This document shows positions 13,654 to 18,092 of a DNA stretch of 18,092 bases, in pieces. The position numbers and the translations under genes were made by a program. The notes beneath the pieces are model-generated. The model ran no database searches. It saw only the letters and a program-made list of their open reading frames with translations, and had not been told where the DNA came from. The DNA lies in assembly GCA_964465385.1 (NCBI GenBank), contig CAYXIM010000033.1, positions 1 to 18,092 on the forward strand, read 5' to 3'. Within the stretch, counting starts at the first letter, position 1; the number at the start of each line of letters is the position of its first letter. The stretch is from JAAYBY01 sp964465385 (GTDB lineage Bacteria; Bacillota; Clostridia; Saccharofermentanales; UBA5734).

Positions 13654-15582
13654 ATGTCACAGAAAATACTCATCGTAGGAGCCGGTTATGCCGGTGTGAA
13701 AGCAGCCCTTCACCTCAACAAAAAAGGGAAGAAGGACAAGTTGTCCATTACCTTGATTGACAAAAACCCATACCACACGTTGCTGACTGAGCTGCATGAA
13801 GTCGCCGGCAACCGCCAGGGTGAGGAAGCCATCCGTGTCCCGCTTCAGGATATTTTTCGGGATACAGCGGTCGAAGTGATCCATGATGAGATCAAGACCT
13901 TTGATTTTGATAACAAGCAGCTGCTGGGCAAGCGGGATGTGTACGCTTATGATTACTGCCTGATTGCCATTGGCAGCTCACCTGCCTTCTATTGCATCCC
14001 CGGCCTGGAGGAGCATGCGTTCACCCTGTGGTCCTTTGACGATGCCGTCACACTGCGTGAACACATCCGCGCTTGCTTTTTGCAGGCTGCCTCAGAGCGC
14101 GACCCGGCCAAACGCAAGAGCTTGCTGACCTTTGTGGTTGGTGGCGCCGGCTTTACCGGCGTGGAAATGGTTGGCGAACTGGCCCACTGGGTCAAGAGCC
14201 TGTCGCATGATTACGGTGTTGACCCACAGGAGATCCGTCTGGTCCTGCTGGACCTGCTTGACCGCGTCCTGCCTGCCTTGAGTGAAAAGAACAGCAGGAA
14301 GGCCCACCGCTACCTGACCAAGAAGCTGGGTGTCGAGGTCTTGCTGGAAACCAACATCACGGAACTGTATGAAGGCCGGGTCAAAACCAGCCAGGGCGAC
14401 ATCGACACCCAGACCATGATCTGGTGTGCCGGTGTTTGCTGTAACAACCAGTGCGAAGAGATCGAGGTGGACCGCGTCGGTCACGGCCAGCGGATCCAGG
14501 TCGATGCCTTTGCCATGACCCAGCGGCCGGGCGTGTATGCTGTCGGTGACTGCAGTGCCCTGGCAGATGAGGCCGGGGAACCCTATGCGGCCATGGTTGA
14601 AAACGCCATTCAGGCGGCAGAGGGAGCCAGCGACAACATCTTAAGAGACATCCGTGGCCAGGAGCCCCAGGAGGTGACGGTCACCTTCCACGGGGTCATG
14701 GTGTGCATCGGCAACTACTTTGCCGTTTCTGACATCATGGGCAAGGAACTGCCGTCCTGGCTGTCTGTGATCATGAAATACATGGTCAACGCCCACTACC
14801 TGTATGACATCCTGGGCTTTCGCGGTGCCTACCGCTACCTCAAGGAAAGCCTGGTTGACCGCAAACAGAAAAAACGTTTTCTGGCCAGCCACTATTCGCC
14901 CAAGATGCAAACCTGGTGGCTGCTGCCCCTGCGCATGTTCATGGGCTTTTACTGGCTGATCGAAGGCATCCAGAAAGTCATGCAGGGCTGGTTCCAGGGC
15001 CCCAAACTGGCTGAATTCATGGGCATGAGCCGTGGCTACCAGCCAGCGGTGGATGCCTTGTCGGCCGCCACAGGCGGGGGCCTTCGCATTGATGAGCTCT
15101 TCAACCTCAAGCTTCACCTGATCAACTTACAAATCGGCACAGCCAGCCAGATGCAAGAAGGTGTGGCGGTCACCCAGGACCTCTTTGCCAAAATTGACCT
15201 CTTGCGCTTTGGCAGCTTCAACCTGGTTCCCGCCATCATTCAGAACTGGGCCTTGAGCAGCCAGGGCTGGGAGCTCTTTTTCCAGGTTGCCGTCACCCTG
15301 GGTGAAATCCTGGTCGGCCTCATGCTGATCAGCGGCACCTTTGCTTTCCTGGGCTCGGTGGCCTCCCTGGGCCTGCTGGCCATGTTCACCACCTCGACCG
15401 GTATTTATGCCCACACCTGGTGGATGGCCTTCGCCTCCATCGCAACCATGGGCGGTTCCGGCCGCGCCTTCGGCATGGACCATTACCTGCTGCCCTGGCT
15501 GGACCGTGTTTGGAACAACCTGCGGAAAAACAAACGCCTCAAGCTCTTTTTTGGTCGAAAAGCTGGCAAGGAAAGTCGATAA
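13654..15582 (+). CDS. ndh2: Type II NADH dehydrogenase with C-terminal membrane domain (Ndh2 of flavin-based electron transfer type)
   Basis: Oxidises NADH with FAD and passes electrons to a membrane quinone without pumping protons. 642 residues against about 400-430 for ordinary NDH-2. Residues 1-400 are the enzyme: FAD loop VGAGYAG (8-14), NADH loop VVGGAGFTGVEMVGEL (161-176), second FAD contact GVYAVGDCSA (293-302), and a quinone-site-like region PYAAMVENAIQAAEG (310-324). Residues about 420-612 add a domain with about four hydrophobic segments (near 421-440, 543-563, 566-583, 586-605), of the size and style of DoxX-like domains. Listeria Ndh2, used for extracellular electron transfer, likewise has an extended membrane C-terminus. 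Four cysteines cluster at 258, 262, 263 and 267. AGAGAAG lies 5-11 bases before the ATG. Start of an operon; the next gene begins 4 bases after the stop. Confidence 0.9.
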   Translation: MSQKILIVGAGYAGVKAALHLNKKGKKDKLSITLIDKNPYHTLLTELHEVAGNRQGEEAIRVPLQDIFRDTAVEVIHDEIKTFDFDNKQLLGKRDVYAYDYCLIAIGSSPAFYCIPGLEEHAFTLWSFDDAVTLREHIRACFLQAASERDPAKRKSLLTFVVGGAGFTGVEMVGELAHWVKSLSHDYGVDPQEIRLVLLDLLDRVLPALSEKNSRKAHRYLTKKLGVEVLLETNITELYEGRVKTSQGDIDTQTMIWCAGVCCNNQCEEIEVDRVGHGQRIQVDAFAMTQRPGVYAVGDCSALADEAGEPYAAMVENAIQAAEGASDNILRDIRGQEPQEVTVTFHGVMVCIGNYFAVSDIMGKELPSWLSVIMKYMVNAHYLYDILGFRGAYRYLKESLVDRKQKKRFLASHYSPKMQTWWLLPLRMFMGFYWLIEGIQKVMQGWFQGPKLAEFMGMSRGYQPAVDALSAATGGGLRIDELFNLKLHLINLQIGTASQMQEGVAVTQDLFAKIDLLRFGSFNLVPAIIQNWALSSQGWELFFQVAVTLGEILVGLMLISGTFAFLGSVASLGLLAMFTTSTGIYAHTWWMAFASIATMGGSGRAFGMDHYLLPWLDRVWNNLRKNKRLKLFFGRKAGKESR

Positions 15583-15586
15583 ACCC

Positions 15587-16582
15587 ATGCAAGACAAAGC
15601 GGCCCTGACAATGATGGACCTGATGGTGCGTGAACGGAAGGCCTTTGAAGCCTACCTGTCGGCTCTCTACCCAGGTGGCTCCTTTTTGGCCGACCAGGCC
15701 CGGACCACGGTGGTTGGCAGTGGCAAGCGCCTGCGTCCCCAGCTGACCATGGCCGCCGCCATGACCGGCGACTACGACCGGGACCGGGTTTTCCCGGTGG
15801 CTGCAGCCATCGAAACCCTGCACACGGCAACGCTGGTTCACGACGATGTCATAGACGGAGCGGCCGTGAGGCGGCGCAAAAAGACAGCCTATGCCGAGCA
15901 CGGCAGCCACGTGGCTGTCTACCTGGGTGATTACCTGCTGGCACGTGCCCTGAAGCTTTTGGCTGACAGCCCGCTTCCCAAGGAAGACCTGACCCGCCTG
16001 GCCGGGGTTGTGGAGCAGATTTGTGCCGGTGACCTGGCCCAGTACCTGGGCCGCAACAAGATCCCCGGCGGGCGCACCTACCTCAAACGCATCGTGGGCA
16101 AAACCGGCCTGCTCTTTGCCGCATCAGCCGCCACAGGTGCCAGCCTGGCTGAGGCGCAGCCCTGGGTCCAGAACAGGTTGTGGTCCTTTGGCCTGCGCTA
16201 CGGGGCGGCCTTCCAGATTCGCGACGACTTGCTGGACTTGGGTGAGGCAGGGGATGACCCGGGCAAGCCCGTGGGCCGGGACCTCCTGGAAGGGATTGTC
16301 ACCTTGCCCATGCTGCTTCTGGCGACAAAGCCCAAGGACCGCCAGGGGCTGGAGGCTTACCTCCAGGGCCCCAAATCACAAGCCGACACCTGGCATCTGG
16401 TTTCGGCAGCCAGAAAAACCGGTTCGGTCCAACGCGCCAAGCAGATCCTCAACGGTTACCTGGACCGCTGCCAGACCCTGCTGGCAGACTTGCCCGACAG
16501 CCCGGGCACCCAGCACCTGGCCGCAATGACTGAATGGCTGCGGCCAGACCACATGAGCGGTATCGGAACTGCATCCGGATAA
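15587..16582 (+). CDS. Polyprenyl diphosphate synthase, long-chain (DmkB/HepT-like)
   Basis: Condenses isopentenyl diphosphate units to an all-trans polyprenyl diphosphate, the side-chain precursor of menaquinone-type quinones. 331 residues. Motifs: GKRLRP (46-51), first aspartate-rich DDVID (86-90) after LHTATLVH, GKTG (171-174), and second aspartate-rich DDLLD (213-217) followed by GKPVGRDLLEGIVTLPML. A small residue (Ala81) five places before the first Asp fits the rule for long products; exact length is not predictable. It follows ndh2 by 4 bases, and in Listeria the quinone-biosynthesis genes dmkA/dmkB accompany ndh2, so it probably makes the quinone of the same pathway (inference). The start at 15587 has a moderate AAGGAAAG 12 bases upstream; the frame is open further upstream but that part lies inside ndh2. 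Confidence 0.9.
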   Translation: MQDKAALTMMDLMVRERKAFEAYLSALYPGGSFLADQARTTVVGSGKRLRPQLTMAAAMTGDYDRDRVFPVAAAIETLHTATLVHDDVIDGAAVRRRKKTAYAEHGSHVAVYLGDYLLARALKLLADSPLPKEDLTRLAGVVEQICAGDLAQYLGRNKIPGGRTYLKRIVGKTGLLFAASAATGASLAEAQPWVQNRLWSFGLRYGAAFQIRDDLLDLGEAGDDPGKPVGRDLLEGIVTLPMLLLATKPKDRQGLEAYLQGPKSQADTWHLVSAARKTGSVQRAKQILNGYLDRCQTLLADLPDSPGTQHLAAMTEWLRPDHMSGIGTASG

Positions 16583-16634
16583 GCATCCGGCTGCAGCCCA
16601 TATCAATATAACGCACACCACAGGAGGGTATACC

Positions 16635-17186
16635 ATGAAAAAAGTATTCATCTTGACGCTGGTAGTCTTCATGATTTTAGCCGGTTGTTCCGCCGCTGGC
16701 GGCGCAGCCGGGAAACTGGGACTTGGCGTTAAAACCACCATCGACAAGTCAACCGATCTGGTTGAACAAAAAGACGGCAGCAAGGCCGCCAGCGCACAGG
16801 TCGACAGCGTGATCGCTGCTGTCCTGGTGGATGCCGACGGCAAATTGATCGCTGTACAGATTGACTCGGCCCAAACCGTTGTCAAATACGACGAAAACGG
16901 GCAGGTGACCTCAAACTTGGCCGAAACGGTTCCGACCAAACGCGAACTGGGAGAAGCGTATGGTATGATTAAAGCCTCACCGATCGGCCGCGAATGGTAT
17001 GAGCAGATCGATGCCCTGCAAGAATGGATGAAGGGCAAAACAGCTGCACAGATCACCGGCATGAAGGTCAAAGATGACGGCGAAGGTGGCTCCATGCCCG
17101 ACGAACCGGACCTGACATCCAAGGCGACCTTGACGGTTGACAGCTACCTGGAAGTGGTTGCCAAAGCCATGGCCAACGCCCAGTAA
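16635..17186 (+). CDS. Small exported lipoprotein, candidate flavinylation target
   Basis: 183 residues. Signal MKKVFILTLVVFMILAGC is a clear lipoprotein signal with lipobox LAGC, Cys18. I do not recognise an assigned family with certainty. The mature part has a DADGKLIAVQID stretch (residues 66-77) like the strand-turn-strand of FMN-binding domains, a YGMIKASPIGREWYEQ segment, and near the end DLTSKAT (159-165) followed by a helix. That heptapeptide resembles the ApbE target pattern D-x-x-S/T-G-A-T with Lys in place of Gly, the candidate acceptor being Thr165. AGGAGGG lies 7-13 bases before the ATG, a strong start. The gene sits between the prenyl synthase and apbE, the place where Listeria-like loci have the flavinylated lipoprotein PplA, but it is shorter than PplA. 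Lipoprotein call safe; flavin carrier role inferred. Confidence 0.8.
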   Translation: MKKVFILTLVVFMILAGCSAAGGAAGKLGLGVKTTIDKSTDLVEQKDGSKAASAQVDSVIAAVLVDADGKLIAVQIDSAQTVVKYDENGQVTSNLAETVPTKRELGEAYGMIKASPIGREWYEQIDALQEWMKGKTAAQITGMKVKDDGEGGSMPDEPDLTSKATLTVDSYLEVVAKAMANAQ

Positions 17187-17200
17187 ACGGATGACACCAA

Positions 17201-17232
17201 CCGGGGCCCCGCGCTCAGGCGCGGGGCCCCGG
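17201..17232 (+). other. Perfect GC-only hairpin between the lipoprotein and apbE genes
   Basis: CCGGGGCCCCGCGC (17201-17214), loop TCAG, GCGCGGGGCCCCGG (17219-17232): a 14-bp perfect stem made only of G-C pairs, starting 15 bases after the lipoprotein stop. Only two Ts follow, so it is not a standard intrinsic terminator. It could protect the upstream lipoprotein mRNA or reduce expression of apbE. Confidence 0.75.
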
Positions 17233-17247
17233 CTTAAAGGGAAGCAC

Positions 17248-18092
17248 ATGCGCGCTTTGTCACAAAAGACGATCCAAAAACGCGGCCGCCTGCTTGTCGG
17301 CTTGTTTTTTTTGCTGGCCCTGTGCCTGCCCTTGTCGGCCTGCCAGCCCGAGCGGCCAAGCCGCTTCACCCACCACCTGACCGGCTACTTTGACACGGTC
17401 ATCACCCTCACGGGTTACTGTGATACCCAGAAGGAGTTTGACGGCTATCTGGTCCAGGCCGAAGCCGCTTTTTCGCACCTGCATCAGCTCTTTGACCGCT
17501 ACACAGCCTATCCGGATGTCGCCAACATCAACACCATCAACCAACATGCCGGCCAGGCTCCTGTCACGGTGTCTGGTGAGCTGATCGCCTTGCTGGACCA
17601 GGCCCTGGCCTGGCAACGGCAAAGCCCGCCCGGGGTCAACATTGCCCTGGGCCCGGTGCTGGACCTGTGGCATATCTACCGCACCGAGGCGTTGACCGAC
17701 CCCCAGCAGGCGACGCTGCCACCTTGGGATCTCCTTGAGGCGGCCAGCCGGCACACGGACAGTGATGCCATCGTCATCGACCACCAGGCTGGCACTGTTT
17801 ACCTGCCAGCCGGCATGATGCTGGATGTGGGCGCCGTTGCCAAGGGTTATGCCACGGAACACGTGGCGCAGCTTTTGCAGGAGGCAGGCTGGCAGGCCTT
17901 TGCCATCAACAGTGGTGGCAATGTGCGCACCAGCGGCCTCAAACCAACAGACCCGCCAAGCCGCTGGGCCATCGGCATAGAAAACCCCAACCCTGGCCAG
18001 GATGAGGAAGACCTGCTGGACACTGTTTTTGTCGAGACCGCCTCCGTGGTCACCAGCGGTGATTACCAGCGTTTTTACACCGTGAACGGCAT
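17248..18092 (+). CDS. apbE: FAD:protein FMN transferase ApbE, lipoprotein form, 5' part (end outside window)
   Basis: ApbE uses FAD and Mg2+ to attach FMN covalently to a threonine or serine of exported proteins. 281 residues are visible and the frame is still open at the window end. The N-terminus is a lipoprotein signal, RRL-like basic region, hydrophobic core and LSAC lipobox with Cys32, so it works outside the membrane like Listeria FmnB. Family motifs: FDTVITLTGY (48-57), FDRYTAYPDVANINTIN, LDVGAVAKGYATEHVAQLL (192-210), INSGGNVRTSG (220-230) and TSGDYQRFY (269-277). AAAGGGA lies 6-12 bases before the ATG. It is 61 bases after the lipoprotein, with a GC hairpin in between. Missing C-terminus holds no more than about 60-80 residues if the length is usual. 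Confidence 0.93.
   Translation, partial: MRALSQKTIQKRGRLLVGLFFLLALCLPLSACQPERPSRFTHHLTGYFDTVITLTGYCDTQKEFDGYLVQAEAAFSHLHQLFDRYTAYPDVANINTINQHAGQAPVTVSGELIALLDQALAWQRQSPPGVNIALGPVLDLWHIYRTEALTDPQQATLPPWDLLEAASRHTDSDAIVIDHQAGTVYLPAGMMLDVGAVAKGYATEHVAQLLQEAGWQAFAINSGGNVRTSGLKPTDPPSRWAIGIENPNPGQDEEDLLDTVFVETASVVTSGDYQRFYTVNG

Noticed and set aside
16571..16590. Direct repeat GCATCCGG twice around the prenyl synthase stop
   Set aside because: Only 8 bases long, no other copies noticed, and no link to a mobile element.
17201..17232. Reading the GC hairpin as an operon terminator
   Set aside because: There is no T-run after the stem, and apbE functionally belongs with the upstream genes.

Overview
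The window reads as chromosomal DNA from an anaerobic or facultative Gram-positive bacterium, most likely a GC-rich member of the Clostridia. The grounds are AGGAGG-type ribosome binding sites, several lipobox lipoproteins, a clostridial-type dihydrofolate reductase, a phosphofructokinase with pyrophosphate-type motifs, and no outer-membrane genes. The affiliation is inferred from gene style, not from a marker gene. A run of 10 Ns marks a scaffold gap, so this is probably a draft or metagenome assembly.

Layout. (1) 1-3651, plus strand: a tight operon of thyA (3' part), folA, a lipoprotein resembling an ABC-transporter solute-binding protein, and an O6-alkylguanine-DNA methyltransferase with an extra N-terminal GNAT-like region. 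A strong terminator closes it. (2) 3744-5637, minus strand: a PPi-type phosphofructokinase and a GNAT acetyltransferase interrupted by the N gap. (3) 5736-6099: a perfect sigma-A promoter drives tRNA-His, tRNA-Gln and tRNA-Lys, ending in a terminator. (4) 6138-7145: dTDP-glucose 4,6-dehydratase, followed by a bidirectional terminator shared with a minus-strand tandem-rhodanese lipoprotein (7218-8156). (5) 8303-11573: a promoter and a three-gene overlapping operon, namely a WecE-like sugar aminotransferase, a GT2 glycosyltransferase and an ATP-grasp ligase. It runs tail-to-tail into a minus-strand polytopic PMT/ArnT-like glycosyltransferase (11536-13200). (6) 13201-13653: a regulatory intergenic region with a long structured leader. 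(7) 13654-18092 (window end): Ndh2-type NADH dehydrogenase with a membrane-anchored C-terminus, a long-chain polyprenyl diphosphate synthase, a small lipoprotein, and a lipoprotein ApbE (FAD:protein FMN transferase, cut by the window end).

How they work together. Block 7 has the hallmark content of a flavin-based extracellular electron transfer locus as known in Listeria: Ndh2 reduces a dedicated quinone, the prenyl synthase makes its side chain, and ApbE attaches FMN to an exported protein. The small lipoprotein in between carries a near-match to the ApbE target motif and is the best candidate acceptor. Blocks 4 and 5 together could make and export a 4-amino-4,6-dideoxysugar. RfbB makes the 4-keto sugar, the WecE-like enzyme aminates it, the ATP-grasp protein may N-acylate it, the GT2 may load it on a polyprenyl phosphate, and the PMT/ArnT-like enzyme may transfer it outside. 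This chain is inferred from family membership and adjacency. These two systems are the most interesting content of the window.
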